Source of the DNA: Streptomyces globisporus
GTDB taxonomy: Bacteria; Actinomycetota; Actinomycetes; Streptomycetales; Streptomycetaceae
Direction: 5' to 3'
Assembly (NCBI GenBank): GCA_014649555.1
Contig: BMTG01000018.1
Location: 1 to 64,000 of the forward strand
DNA length: 64,000 nt
Shown here: one piece after another, positions 43,108 to 53,456 of the stretch
How positions within the stretch are numbered: position 1 is the first letter of the stretch
Layout of the letters: every line of letters begins with the position of its first letter
The notes under the pieces: generated by a model
Databases searched by the model: none
What the model saw: only the letters and a program-made list of their open reading frames with translations
Told to the model about the DNA's origin: nothing
Made by a program: the position numbers and the translations under genes

Positions 43108-43176
43108 CACGTACACGTGCTCCCGCTGCCCGCCACGCCTCGACAGGGACCGGTCGGGAAACCGGTCCCCACCTCC

Positions 43177-44406
43177 TCACCCCGCCCATCTCCCCGTCAG
43201 GAACGTCAGCGCGACGAGCGTCGTCACCGGCGCCGCCAAGCACAGGTACACCGTCCTGAACCACGGCCGACGCAGGCTCAGCGCCGCCAGGCCGATCCAC
43301 AGCGGCCACCACAGCAGCGTCGCGCGCGGGACGGACGTGTACCAGTACGAGGTTCCCAACGCCCACAGGCTCAGGGCCACGTACACCGCTTCCGGCCAGC
43401 GGCGGCGGCGCACCAGCCACGCCACCAGGGCCAGACCCACCAGCATCGCCGCCAACTCCGCCTGGAACATGAACGCGTAGCCGGTCGACTGCGTGCCGCC
43501 GAACGCCCCGGTCCAGGTGTTCGCCCACGCCTCCCACGGGGTGTGGAACGTGCGGTACCAACCGCGTTCCTGCGCGTGCTTCCAGGCCATCCAGTCGCCG
43601 GTGTGCGCGTGCAGATACCAGCTGTACGCGGCCGGGGGCAGCGCCGGCAGCAGCGTCCAGCCCGCCGACCGCCAGGTCCGCGAGCCCCCGCCCGCACGGA
43701 CGGACAGCAGGAACAGCAGCCCGATCGCCGCCGCGAGGAACAGGCCGCTGACGCGCACCGCCGTCCCCAGCGTCGTCAGTACGGCGGCGAGCGCCCACCG
43801 GTGCTTCATCGCCGCGAGCCAGGCGGGCAGGGCGAACGCGAGGAACAGCGCCTCCGTATAACCCGCCGCCAGGAACACCGCGCAGGGCGAGAGCAGGAAG
43901 AGGACGACCGTACGGTGACCCGCCCCCTCCTCCGGCAGATACGTCCGCGCGATCCGGGCCAGGGCCAGTACGGCAACGGCCCCCGCGACCGACGAGATCA
44001 GCAGCCCGGCCGCCGTCCAGTCCGGTACGACCGTGTGCACGGCACGGAGGAGGAAGGGGTAGCCGGGGAAGAACGCCTCCCGGTTGTCCCAGCTGCTCGT
44101 CCACGGGCCCGCGCCCGCCGGGAAGTAGCCGTCGCGCGCTATGTGGAGGTAGTGGTTCGCGTCCCAGTGCTGGAAGGGCGCCAGGACCGGGGCTGTCTCC
44201 CGTACGCCGGACTGCGCGGGAAACAGCCAGCGGGCGAAGTGGGCCGTGATCCAGAGGGATATGCGGGTGAGGAGGTAGAGCCACAGGACATCGCGATCGG
44301 CGGGGCTCAGGCGGAACCGCGCCGCCCGGGGCCCGGGTGCGGCGGGTACCGGGGGACGCACAGGGGACGGCCGCAGCCCGGGGGAGAGCGTGGACAACGC
44401 AGGCAC
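43177..44406 (-). CDS. Integral-membrane mannosyltransferase-like protein (PIG-V type)
   Basis: This 409-residue protein has about ten predicted helices. After a Pro-rich cytosolic lead come LFPAQSGVRE...FQHWDANHYLHIARDGYF and AFFPGYPFLLRAV, the early-loop pattern of PIG-V/GT-C glycosyltransferases in actinobacteria, with acidic residues proposed to bind a lipid-linked sugar. It should add mannose from a polyprenyl donor at the outer membrane face; the acceptor is unknown. Monocistronic. Confidence 0.8.
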   Translation of the reverse strand: MPALSTLSPGLRPSPVRPPVPAAPGPRAARFRLSPADRDVLWLYLLTRISLWITAHFARWLFPAQSGVRETAPVLAPFQHWDANHYLHIARDGYFPAGAGPWTSSWDNREAFFPGYPFLLRAVHTVVPDWTAAGLLISSVAGAVAVLALARIARTYLPEEGAGHRTVVLFLLSPCAVFLAAGYTEALFLAFALPAWLAAMKHRWALAAVLTTLGTAVRVSGLFLAAAIGLLFLLSVRAGGGSRTWRSAGWTLLPALPPAAYSWYLHAHTGDWMAWKHAQERGWYRTFHTPWEAWANTWTGAFGGTQSTGYAFMFQAELAAMLVGLALVAWLVRRRRWPEAVYVALSLWALGTSYWYTSVPRATLLWWPLWIGLAALSLRRPWFRTVYLCLAAPVTTLVALTFLTGRWAG

Positions 44407-44523
44407 CTTTCGGGCACGCCTCGCGGGTACGTCGGGGCGCGCCGGATCGCCCGGGAAGCCGCCGGGGCACGGAAGGGATGGGGAGGAAGGGGGAAGTCGC
44501 GCGCCTACGTCAGGGCATCGGCT

Positions 44524-45021
44524 TCAGGGCGTCGTTGCGCCCCCGTCAGTCGTCGCCGAAGCCGTCGGTGGCGTCGTGTTCGTGCTCGTACTCGTACTCG
44601 TACTCGTACTCGTCCGTGTGGGTGTGGGCGGTCCGCCCGGCTCGGTGGTCCGGCCCGACGGCCCCTCCGACCCCGCGCTCCCCGGCATCGTGGTGCTCGG
44701 CGACGGCGGCGGGGAGGGCGGCTCCGTGGGCAGGCCCTCCGACGGAGCGGGCGACGGGTAGCTGGGCGACGGGCTCGTGGCCGGGGCCACCGGCTCCGGC
44801 CGCACCGGCAGCAGGCCCACCGCGACCGCGCCGCCCCCGCCGACGACCAGGCACACCCCCACCGCGACCACGGCCATCCGGCGTCGCTGGGCGCGCATGC
44901 CGCGCCGGGTGATGCCCGACGCGGTCTCCGGGGCGGTCAGGGCCTGCCCGAACTCCCCGGCCTCCCGGAACAGGGACCGCAACGGATCCTGCGGCTCCCT
45001 CGGGTCCTGCGGTTCAGACAT
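44524..45021 (-). CDS. Membrane protein paired with the sigma factor (anti-sigma candidate)
   Basis: This 165-residue protein has a cytosolic N-terminus of about 45 residues (LRSLFREAGEFGQAL), one helix (MAVVAVGVCLVVGGGGAVAVG) and an external Pro/Ser/Thr-rich tail containing a run of Thr-Ser pairs. Its start overlaps the sigma gene stop by 8 bp, so the two are made together. That and the one-helix topology suggest an anti-sigma role, but no zinc motif (HxxxCxxC) is present, so the call is tentative. Confidence 0.55.
   Translation of the reverse strand: MSEPQDPREPQDPLRSLFREAGEFGQALTAPETASGITRRGMRAQRRRMAVVAVGVCLVVGGGGAVAVGLLPVRPEPVAPATSPSPSYPSPAPSEGLPTEPPSPPPSPSTTMPGSAGSEGPSGRTTEPGGPPTPTRTSTSTSTSTSTNTTPPTASATTDGGATTP
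44585..44613. repeat. Hexanucleotide microsatellite (CTCGTA)n in the membrane-protein gene
   Basis: Four full and one partial CTCGTA units encode the alternating Ser-Thr run on the minus strand. Being a multiple of three, copy-number changes alter tail length without frameshift. Confidence 0.8.
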
Positions 45022-45541
45022 CAGGAGCCTCCTCGATGCGGGGGTCCCGCAGACGGTGGGCGAGCGCCGCCCGTCCACGGACCAAATGCGTCTTGATCGT
45101 GCTGGTGGAAAGCCCGGTCTCCCCGGCGATCTGCTCGACCGTGAGATCGCACAGGTAGTGCAGGGTCAGCGTCCGCCGCTGCTGGGCGGGCAGCTCCCGC
45201 AGCGCGTCGACCAGGACCACATGGTCCGGATCCGGTGGCGCGACGTGCTCCGCCGCACCGCTCCCCCGGCCCCAGGCGTCCGCCGACCGCCGCCGGAAGC
45301 GCCAACGGCTCACCGCCAGCCGCCAGGCGACGGTACGGATCCACGCCTCGGGCTGCCCGTCCCGCTCCAGCCGCCCCCGCCGGACCCACGCCTTGACGAA
45401 CGCTTCCTGCACGACGTCCTGCGCCTCCTGGAGGTCGCCGGTCATCACGTACAACTGGCCGGTGAGGCGTGCGACCGCCTGTGCGTAGAACTCTTCGAAC
45501 TCCTCGACGGTCAAAAGTTGCTCCCGGATCTTTCGCTTCAC
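45014..45541 (-). CDS. ECF-like RNA polymerase sigma factor (SigE-type subfamily)
   Basis: This 175-residue protein has sigma region 2 (LYVMTGDLQEAQDVVQEAFVKAW and WIRTVAWRLA) and region 4 (LRELPAQQRRTLTLHYLCDLTVEQIAGETGLSTSTIKTHLVRGRAAL, by part). It belongs to the short ECF-like sigmas abundant in Streptomyces. The GTG start gives the usual length but lacks a strong ribosome binding site. It ends inside the start of the membrane protein that may restrain it. The lasso exporter gene lies 168 bp upstream on the same strand behind a terminator, so it is probably a separate unit. Confidence 0.85.
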   Translation of the reverse strand: MKRKIREQLLTVEEFEEFYAQAVARLTGQLYVMTGDLQEAQDVVQEAFVKAWVRRGRLERDGQPEAWIRTVAWRLAVSRWRFRRRSADAWGRGSGAAEHVAPPDPDHVVLVDALRELPAQQRRTLTLHYLCDLTVEQIAGETGLSTSTIKTHLVRGRAALAHRLRDPRIEEAPDV

Positions 45542-45643
45542 CGGGTATACGCCCGCCGCGGGCCATCCGGTCGACACCACCCACGAAGATTCGAGGGTGA
45601 CGGTCGTCACAGACCCTCGGCGCTCAGCCGACCACAGCTCCCA

Positions 45644-45670
45644 GGCCCCGGCGCTGGGCCTGCCGGGGCC
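45644..45670 (-). terminator. Terminator after the lasso-peptide operon
   Basis: A perfect 9-bp stem (GGCCCCGGC and GCCGGGGCC) with a 9-nt loop starts 39 nt after the exporter stop on the minus strand. Confidence 0.6.
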
Positions 45671-45708
45671 CGCAACTGGTTCGGACCGGCGCCGACCCGG
45701 CCGTACGC

Positions 45709-47577
45709 CTACGCCCCTTCGCCGTCCGCCGCCAGTTGCGTCGTCGCCAGCTCGCGGTACAGCTCGTCCCCGGCGATCAGCTCCTCGTGCGTGCCCGCCG
45801 TGCGGACCCGGCCCTCCTCCAGGACCACGATGCGGTCCGCGTGCCGGACGGTGGACAGGCGGTGCGCGATCACCAGCACCGTGGTCCGCTCGGCCAGTTC
45901 GAGGATCACATCGCGCAACGCCTGCTCGTTGACCGCGTCCAACTGCGAGGTCACCTCGTCGAGGAGGAGCAGCCGGGGGTGGCGCAGCAGGGCCCGGGCG
46001 ATGGCGATGCGCTGGCGTTCGCCGCCGGAGAGGGTGACGCCCCGGTGGCCGACCGCCGTGTCCAGGCCCTCGGGCAGCCGCTCGACCAGGGCGTCCAGCC
46101 GGGTACGGGTCACCGCGGACGCCAGCTCCTTCTCGTCCGCGTCCGGGGCCGCGAAGAGGAGGTTCTCCCGCAGCGTCCCGGCGAGCACCGGCGCGTCCTG
46201 TTCCACGTACGCCAGCGAGCCCCGCAGTTCGGCCAGCGGCCAGTCCAGGATGTCCCGGCCGCCCACGGTGATCGTGCCGGCCTCGTGGTCGTAGAAGCGT
46301 TCCAGCAGGCTGAACACCGTCGACTTGCCCGCCCCGGACGGGCCCACCAGCGCCACCATCCCGCCCGTCGGCACGTCGAACGTCACCCCCTGGTGGGCGG
46401 GGGCGCGCTCGTCCCCGTACCCGAAGGTCACGTCCTGGAAGGTCACCCCGAGCGGGCCGCCGTTCCTCTTCGTCAACCCGCTTGATTCCTGCGCCGGTTC
46501 GCCCGGCAGCGATTCCACCTCGTCGATCCGGCGCACCGCCGCCAGCCCGCTCTGCAGGCCCGTCCAGCCCTCGACCAGACCGCCGATCGGGCCCATCAGG
46601 TAGAAGAGGTAGAGCAGGAACGCGATCAGGGAGGAGATCTCCAGCGAGCCGGAGGCGACCCGCGCGCCGCCGACGCCCAGCACCGCCAGGAACGCGAGCT
46701 GGATCGACATCGTCATCGTGACCTCGGTGACCGAGGACCACTTCGCCACCGTGACGCCCCGGTCGTGCGCATGCCGCGCCGCCGCCGCGACGGCCGCCGT
46801 CTCCCGCTCCTCCGCCCCGCTCGCCTTGACCGTGCGGAACGCCTGGAGCACCCGGTCCAGGGCCGCGCCCATCGCGCCCACGGACTCCTGCGCCTTGAGC
46901 TGCGCCCGCTGGATGCGCGGCATCAGCAGGGATGTCACGGCCCCGATGCCGACGACCACCACCAGCGTCACGCCGAGCAGCGTCAGGTCCATGTACGCCA
47001 TGAGGGCGATGGTGCCCAGCAGCATCAGCACGCTGTTGAACGACTCGACGAGCCCGCTCGACAGCACCGTACGGAGCAGGGTCGTGTCGCTCGTGACCCG
47101 TGACTGGAGGTCTCCGGGGGTCAGCCGGTCCACCGCCGGGACCTTCAACCGCATGATGCGGCCGACCAGTTGGTCGCGTGCGCGCAGGACCACTCCCTCT
47201 CCGGTACGGGACATGAGAAAGCTCCCGTACGCGGAGAGGCAGGCTCCTGCCAGCACGAGCGCGGTCAGCGCGACGAGCGGCGCCACGGGCGAGCGGCCGT
47301 CGGCGAACGTGTCCACCGCGTGCTTCGCCATCAGCGGCATCGCCAGACCCGCCCCGGACCCGGCGAGCGAGAGCAGGCCCGCCCGGATCAGGACGCCCCG
47401 GTGCGGACGGACCCGGGCGAGGAGCAGGCGGAGGGGGGACACAGAGGGGGAGGCCGGGGTTGGGCGGGCCGGGTCCGGGGGTGTCGCCGGGCCGGGCGGT
47501 TCCGTGTTCTCAGGCGGTCTGCCCGGACCCTGACCCGCCTGTCCCGGCTCCGCCGCCGTCCCCGCCACCGCGCTCAC
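45709..47577 (-). CDS. Lasso peptide exporter, ABC transmembrane-ATPase fusion (LarD type)
   Basis: This 622-residue protein fuses a six-helix export domain (about 45-340) to an ATPase domain with GPSGAGKST (Walker A), LSGGERQRIAIARAL (signature) and LLLLDEVTS (Walker B). Such half-transporters work as homodimers; here the cargo should be the matured lasso peptide, also giving immunity. The Pro-rich first 45 residues overlap the end of the B2 gene by 68 bp. A good ribosome binding site (GAGGGGG) supports the GTG at 47577, though a GTG at 47442 would avoid the overlap. Confidence 0.9.
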   Translation of the reverse strand: MSAVAGTAAEPGQAGQGPGRPPENTEPPGPATPPDPARPTPASPSVSPLRLLLARVRPHRGVLIRAGLLSLAGSGAGLAMPLMAKHAVDTFADGRSPVAPLVALTALVLAGACLSAYGSFLMSRTGEGVVLRARDQLVGRIMRLKVPAVDRLTPGDLQSRVTSDTTLLRTVLSSGLVESFNSVLMLLGTIALMAYMDLTLLGVTLVVVVGIGAVTSLLMPRIQRAQLKAQESVGAMGAALDRVLQAFRTVKASGAEERETAAVAAAARHAHDRGVTVAKWSSVTEVTMTMSIQLAFLAVLGVGGARVASGSLEISSLIAFLLYLFYLMGPIGGLVEGWTGLQSGLAAVRRIDEVESLPGEPAQESSGLTKRNGGPLGVTFQDVTFGYGDERAPAHQGVTFDVPTGGMVALVGPSGAGKSTVFSLLERFYDHEAGTITVGGRDILDWPLAELRGSLAYVEQDAPVLAGTLRENLLFAAPDADEKELASAVTRTRLDALVERLPEGLDTAVGHRGVTLSGGERQRIAIARALLRHPRLLLLDEVTSQLDAVNEQALRDVILELAERTTVLVIAHRLSTVRHADRIVVLEEGRVRTAGTHEELIAGDELYRELATTQLAADGEGA

Positions 47578-48001
47578 CCTGAACCCCCTCGCGTACCGTC
47601 ACCACCATCAAAGGACGCAGATCGGCGGCCTCTGCCTGCTCCCCGACCGTACGTCCTTCCGCCAGCACCCAGGCGTGCGGCGAGAACGGCGGGGTCGCCC
47701 ACACCCCCGCGCACCAGTCGGGCCAGACACCGGACATCCGGCAGGCCAGGGCGACGGCCACCGAGCGGGGCAGGCAGCCGTAACGGCTCGCGCAGCGGCG
47801 GCTGGTAGCGACGACCGCCTCCAGTACCTCCAGCGTCTCGGCGTACGAGGCCGGGCGCGCGCCCCGTGAGCACCGGGCCAGCACCCGGCGCAGTCGGCCG
47901 GGCTTGAGCCGGGCCAGGACGAACGCGGCGGCGACGGCGGCCCGCAGGCGCACCCCGCCCGCTCCCGCGCCCCGGCGCGGCATCGTCATCTCGGTGGTCA
48001 T
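47510..48001 (-). CDS. Lasso peptide B2 protease (transglutaminase-like)
   Basis: This 163-residue protein cuts the leader from the lasso precursor so the core can be cyclised. It shows the B2 pattern: the catalytic Cys in RYGCLPRSVAVALACRM and the His in SPHAWVLAEG, with DLRPLMVVT near the C-terminus as probable third member of the triad. The tail is Gly-rich. Its ATG overlaps the B1 stop by 4 bp. B1 and B2 are separate genes, as usual in actinobacteria. Confidence 0.92.
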   Translation of the reverse strand: MTTEMTMPRRGAGAGGVRLRAAVAAAFVLARLKPGRLRRVLARCSRGARPASYAETLEVLEAVVATSRRCASRYGCLPRSVAVALACRMSGVWPDWCAGVWATPPFSPHAWVLAEGRTVGEQAEAADLRPLMVVTVREGVQGERGGGDGGGAGTGGSGSGQTA

Positions 48002-48249
48002 GGGCGCAGGATCTTCGCCTCGACGAGCCGACGGGTCAGCTCCGCGACGTCCGACTCGGCCTCGGCCCGCTCGACGTCGAACTCGGCGACGATCCGGTCG
48101 ACGGCGGCCTCGGGGGCGCGGCCGGCCGCGAGGGTCTCGACGACGATGACGCTGGTGTCGTTCAACTGCCAGTAGCTGCCGCTCTTCTCGTCGAGCAGGA
48201 CGCCGCCGTACTCGGTGGTCGTGACGGCGATGCCTTTTCTGAGCTTCAC
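47998..48249 (-). CDS. Lasso peptide B1 protein, PqqD-like RiPP recognition element
   Basis: This 83-residue protein binds the leader peptide and hands it to B2 and the cyclase. It has the PqqD-like winged-helix pattern: GIAVTTTEYGGVLLDEKSG, YWQLNDTSVIVVETLAAG, and a C-terminal helix rich in Glu and Ala. The GTG start overlaps the cyclase stop by 4 bp. It lies in the usual A-C-B1-B2-D order. Confidence 0.92.
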   Translation of the reverse strand: MKLRKGIAVTTTEYGGVLLDEKSGSYWQLNDTSVIVVETLAAGRAPEAAVDRIVAEFDVERAEAESDVAELTRRLVEAKILRP

Positions 48250-50207
48250 AGGGATGCCTCGCTGGGGGTGGTCGTGGGGGTCGACTGGGGTGTGGGCCAG
48301 GCGTTCTCGGCCGTGCGGAGCCAGGTCTCCCCGGCCACGGTGGAGCTGATGGAGTGTTCGACCAGGACCGGCGAGAAGGGTTCGGCGGCCAGCCGGAGCA
48401 GATGGAGGGAGTCCACCAGGCCGTGTTCGGCGAGACGGGATCCGGTCCACAACTCGGCGATCTCCGGGGCGTGTTCGCGCAGGCCCTGGTGTTCGTCCGA
48501 GGACATGTGGTCCTTCGTCGTCCGGGCCAGGAGCGCGTCGGGCACCACCCCGCGCATCGCCTCGACGAGCAGCGGCTTGTAGCGCCAGGGGCTGATGCGC
48601 TCCGGGAGGCGTACGGCGAGGGTCGCCTCCAGGATCCGGTCGTCGTAGAGGGGCGCGGCGACCGGCAGCCCGAGGGTCATGCCGATGTCCTCCATCGCCT
48701 GGAAGTGCCGGGCGCCCATCCGTACACCGTCGATGTCGACGTGCCGTCCCCGCCACGGGTCGATCGGTTCGGCGTGCTCGGCGGCGGCCCGGAACTCCTC
48801 GGCGATCAGGGTCCTGGCGTGCTCGGTGAGCCAGGGGTGCGGGGACTGCCGTACGCCCCAGGAGAGCAGCGGAGTCCGGGCGACGGGCTGCGGCGCGGCG
48901 GTGACCGCCCCGGCGATCCAGCGGGGGAACGCCGAACGGTCGAGCAGGGCCTTCAACGTCGGCAGGAGCGGCCAGCCGAGCTGGTGGCGCAGGCCGCCGA
49001 GGTGGCTCCAGGCGGTGAACGGGTTGCCGTGGAAGAGGTCCTGGTAGGCGTGGGGCAGGCCGAGGAAGATCTCGTCGCCGCCGTAGCCGGTGAGGTGGTA
49101 GCGGGAGCCGGTGGCCCGGGCGCGGCCGAGGAGCAGTTCCGCACGGGCCCGGCCGGGGGCGACGGGGAGCGGTTCGTCGTTCAACTCGGCTGCGGTGGAG
49201 GCGAGATCGGCGTAGAAGTAAGGGGCGTCGGCGGCGGGGATGACGTGGTGGTCCAGGACGGGGGCGGTGCTCGCGGCCGTGTTCCGTGCCACCTCGACCG
49301 CTCTGCGCGCCCAGGTCTCGTCCTCGCTGTAGCGGTCTCGGGCGGCCACCGTCAGCAGGGACAGCGACGCGGGGCCGGTCTCCCGGGCGGCGAAGGCGAG
49401 GACGGTGGAGTCCAGGCCGCCGGAGAGCTCGCAGCTGATCCGGTCCAGGCCGCCGACATGGGCCCGTACGGAGGCCGCGATGCCCTCCCCGACCCTGCGG
49501 GCCCCTTCCGCCAGGGGCAGTTCCCCGAGTGGCGGCTCCCACCAGCGGTGTTCCGTGGGACCGGGGACGGCGGCCGTGCCCGGTGCTGCGACGGGCAGGG
49601 CCAGACCGTACCCGGCACCGGTCTCGTGGACGCCCCGCCACACGGGGCGGCGGCTCAGGGGGTGCGGCAGGAAGTCCAGCAGCCGGAGCGCCAGCGCGCT
49701 GTCGTCGAGGGGCGCGCCGGTCAGGCGGGCCAGGACGGCGGGGCGGTCGGAGGCGATGGTTCCGGCCGCCGGGTGCCGGGCGTGGTAGATGCGGCGGAGT
49801 CCGGTGGCGGTGCCCCGGATCCAGCTGTCCCCGGACAGCCGGGCGACCACGTGGTAGAGGCCGGGCAGCCGGGCGAGGCGGCGCTCCAGGCCGGTCCGGT
49901 CGCGGGCGCCCTCCAGGATCCCGGCGAGCACGGCGTCGGGGACACGGTCCGGGCCGATGAGGACGAGGGCGTCCTCGCCCCGCGCGAGATGGCTGACCTC
50001 GCGGACCAGCGGGCGGGCGACGACCCAGGGCCGGCCCGAGGGATGGGCGACGGTCAGGGTGCCGTCCACCTCCCGGGCGGGCCCGGTGGCGTCCGGCGCG
50101 GAGGACCGGTCGGCAGCCGCTTCCGGTACGGGAAGCTGCCCGGCCACTGCCGCTCCCGCCGCGTTGTCCGGCAGGACGACGAAGTAGTCACGCAACTGGC
50201 CGGGCAT
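48246..50207 (-). CDS. Lasso peptide cyclase, asparagine synthetase-like (LarC type)
   Basis: This 653-residue enzyme adenylates the Glu9 side chain of the core and joins it to Gly1, closing the ring around the tail. The synthetase part has the ATP-binding ELSGGLDST and HLTGYGGDEIFLG. The glutaminase-like N-terminal part lacks the catalytic Cys2, as known for lasso cyclases. The ATG at 50207 is chosen since AAAGG lies 5 nt before it; a GTG at 50213 overlaps that site. It follows the precursor gene by 50 bp. Confidence 0.92.
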   Translation of the reverse strand: MPGQLRDYFVVLPDNAAGAAVAGQLPVPEAAADRSSAPDATGPAREVDGTLTVAHPSGRPWVVARPLVREVSHLARGEDALVLIGPDRVPDAVLAGILEGARDRTGLERRLARLPGLYHVVARLSGDSWIRGTATGLRRIYHARHPAAGTIASDRPAVLARLTGAPLDDSALALRLLDFLPHPLSRRPVWRGVHETGAGYGLALPVAAPGTAAVPGPTEHRWWEPPLGELPLAEGARRVGEGIAASVRAHVGGLDRISCELSGGLDSTVLAFAARETGPASLSLLTVAARDRYSEDETWARRAVEVARNTAASTAPVLDHHVIPAADAPYFYADLASTAAELNDEPLPVAPGRARAELLLGRARATGSRYHLTGYGGDEIFLGLPHAYQDLFHGNPFTAWSHLGGLRHQLGWPLLPTLKALLDRSAFPRWIAGAVTAAPQPVARTPLLSWGVRQSPHPWLTEHARTLIAEEFRAAAEHAEPIDPWRGRHVDIDGVRMGARHFQAMEDIGMTLGLPVAAPLYDDRILEATLAVRLPERISPWRYKPLLVEAMRGVVPDALLARTTKDHMSSDEHQGLREHAPEIAELWTGSRLAEHGLVDSLHLLRLAAEPFSPVLVEHSISSTVAGETWLRTAENAWPTPQSTPTTTPSEASL

Positions 50208-50257
50208 CTTCACCTTTCGGAAGTACTCACGCGGTGCACAGGAATCGGATCGGCGGA

Positions 50258-50389
50258 TCAGATGATGCGCCGGGTCCAGTACTCCTTGTACGAGCCGACG
50301 AAGTAGCCGGCGGTCTTCTTCGAGAAGTCGCCCTGCTGGAACATCGACGGCTTCACGTAAGCCTTCTTCTGCTGCTTCTGCTGCTTCAT
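50258..50389 (-). CDS. Lasso peptide precursor, keywimysin-like
   Basis: This 43-residue precursor has a 27-residue leader and a 16-residue core. The leader begins with a Lys/Gln-rich run and has the actinobacterial recognition motif Y-x2-P-x-M-x3-G-x-F (YVKPSMFQQGDF); Thr26 is the penultimate leader residue, as B2 requires. The predicted core is GYFVGSYKEYWTRRII: Gly1 to Glu9 would form a nine-residue ring and the seven-residue tail YWTRRII threads it. Keywimysin, as I recall it, has Ser at position 12; this one has Thr. Ribosome binding site GGAAGG precedes the ATG. Confidence 0.93.
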   Translation of the reverse strand: MKQQKQQKKAYVKPSMFQQGDFSKKTAGYFVGSYKEYWTRRII

Positions 50390-50419
50390 GACACCTTCCC
50401 TTCTGTGCGGTTGACGACC

Positions 50420-50446
50420 GTTATGCCCAACTGACCTCTGCATAAC
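50420..50446. promoter_or_regulatory. Inverted repeat in the lasso promoter region, proximal
   Basis: GTTATGC and GCATAAC form a perfect 7-bp inverted repeat with a 13-bp spacer, 31 bp upstream of the precursor start. The AT-rich arms also contain possible -10 elements (TATGCA, CATAAC), so a bound protein would affect transcription. Confidence 0.45.
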
Positions 50447-50463
50447 TGGAGTTATTCGTGCGA

Positions 50464-50488
50464 CTGGTGTTCACCATGCGAACACCAG
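50464..50488. promoter_or_regulatory. Inverted repeat in the lasso promoter region, distal
   Basis: CTGGTGTTC and GAACACCAG are perfect 9-bp arms around a 7-bp spacer, 75 bp before the precursor start. Operator or upstream terminator are both possible. Confidence 0.45.
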
Positions 50489-50947
50489 AGCCATCATGTC
50501 CGGCCGTTGAACCGGTACGCATGATTCCGACTTACCGTGCGAAGTTGGCCGGATAGCGCGAGCGTCGAGGTTCGGGGCGGGCTCATCCGGGACACCTCGA
50601 CCCCGGGCCGGTACGACCCTCCCGCCACCCTGTGCAGTCGCACACGACCCGGACCGGGGCGCTCGGTGGACTGGACCAATGACTGGATGCGGCCATCGGA
50701 CCGGGCGGTGAGCTGGCACGACGGGGAGCAGCCGTCGGCGGACCCGGCGAACCAGCCGGAACGGGCCCCGGACCGGGCTCCGCGACCGCTCTACCCCAGG
50801 GATCGCGGGCGCGCCACCGCCCTCGGCACAGTCGCACCGAAACGTGCTGCCGTACGGGAGTGGCCACGGCAAGTAGTCATTCGGCCACGCCGACCCCGCG
50901 CAACCGCCCGGCCACCGGCGCTCACCCGGCCCGCAGCCGCCCCATCC
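50489..50947. other. Gene-free region upstream of the lasso cluster
   Basis: About 460 bp. Several open frames cross it but none has recognisable composition or motifs; I see no gene. Confidence 0.45.
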
Positions 50948-51457
50948 CTACCTCGTGCGCAGCCGGTAGCCGCCCCAGGCCGCCGTACCCGCGCCCAGGA
51001 GCAGCGGGATCATGCCGTAGCCGACGACCGTCGAGGAGTGGGCGTACCAGCGTCCGCCGTCGAACACCTGCGTCGCGGTGACCGTCGCGGGGTCGGTCCG
51101 GCCGTCGTGGTCGGCGAAGAGGAGCCTGCTGCGGCTGATCTCCGCGGACCGGGGCACACCGTCCACATGGGCGCGCAGCGCCTCGCGGCCCACCCGGTCG
51201 CGCTCGGCCGCGTTGGCGCGCTGCTGGGCCGCGCTCTCGCCGAAGCAGTGCCAGACCGTCTGGCCCTTCTCGGTACGGGTGTTGTGGCAGTCGATCCGGC
51301 CGAAGGTCTCCACCCGCATGCCGAGGGCGCCGGAGAGGCCCGTCCCGGTCACCACGACGAGCAGCCCCAGCGCGAACAGCAGGGCGCCGCCCACGACGAG
51401 CGAGACCCCCTCCAGCCGCCCTCGTCCGCCCGTTCTCCCCGTAGCGTTCACGCTCAT
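50948..51457 (-). CDS. Two-helix membrane protein of unknown function (DUF3592-like layout)
   Basis: This 169-residue protein has a helix near each end (LVVGGALLFALGLLVVVTG at about 17-35 and GYGMIPLLLGAGTAAWGGYRL near the C-terminus). Between lies an external domain with two cysteines (FGRIDCHNTRTEK, VWHCFGE) and GRWYAHSST. This layout resembles DUF3592-type proteins, but the match is only by shape. It ends 491 bp before the lasso promoter in divergent-free orientation and is probably monocistronic. Confidence 0.65.
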   Translation of the reverse strand: MSVNATGRTGGRGRLEGVSLVVGGALLFALGLLVVVTGTGLSGALGMRVETFGRIDCHNTRTEKGQTVWHCFGESAAQQRANAAERDRVGREALRAHVDGVPRSAEISRSRLLFADHDGRTDPATVTATQVFDGGRWYAHSSTVVGYGMIPLLLGAGTAAWGGYRLRTR

Positions 51458-51559
51458 GCCCGCCCCGCCCTCGTATCCGTACGCCCGTGTCCGTACGACC
51501 GTCCCCTCGCGCCATTGTCCCAAGGGACCCGGACACGCCCAGGGACCCCGGACACGCCA

Positions 51560-51596
51560 CAGGGGCGGCACCTCCGTGAAGGAGATACCGCCCCTG
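51560..51596 (-). terminator. Hairpin terminator downstream of groEL
   Basis: Perfect 9-bp arms (CAGGGGCGG and CCGCCCCTG) around a 19-nt loop lie 76 nt after the groEL stop. Confidence 0.5.
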
Positions 51597-51671
51597 CGGG
51601 ACGCACTGCGCACGTACGGGGACGTACGCCGAACTTCGATCAGGTGGGGAGGCCGGGGCCTCCGTGGCTGA

Positions 51672-53447
<1,776 letters not shown>

Positions 53448-53456
53448 CGCCAATGA

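Noticed and set aside
44583..44613. Short repeats considered as a CRISPR array
   Set aside because: They are six-base units without spacers; no CRISPR array or cas gene is seen in the window.
45014..45541. Sigma factor as part of the lasso cluster
   Set aside because: A hairpin terminator separates it from the exporter gene, and it is coupled to its own membrane partner.
50471..50872. 133-codon minus-strand open frame upstream of the lasso precursor, considered as a cluster regulator
   Set aside because: Arg/Pro-rich composition, no DNA-binding motif, and it covers the inverted repeat at the lasso promoter.
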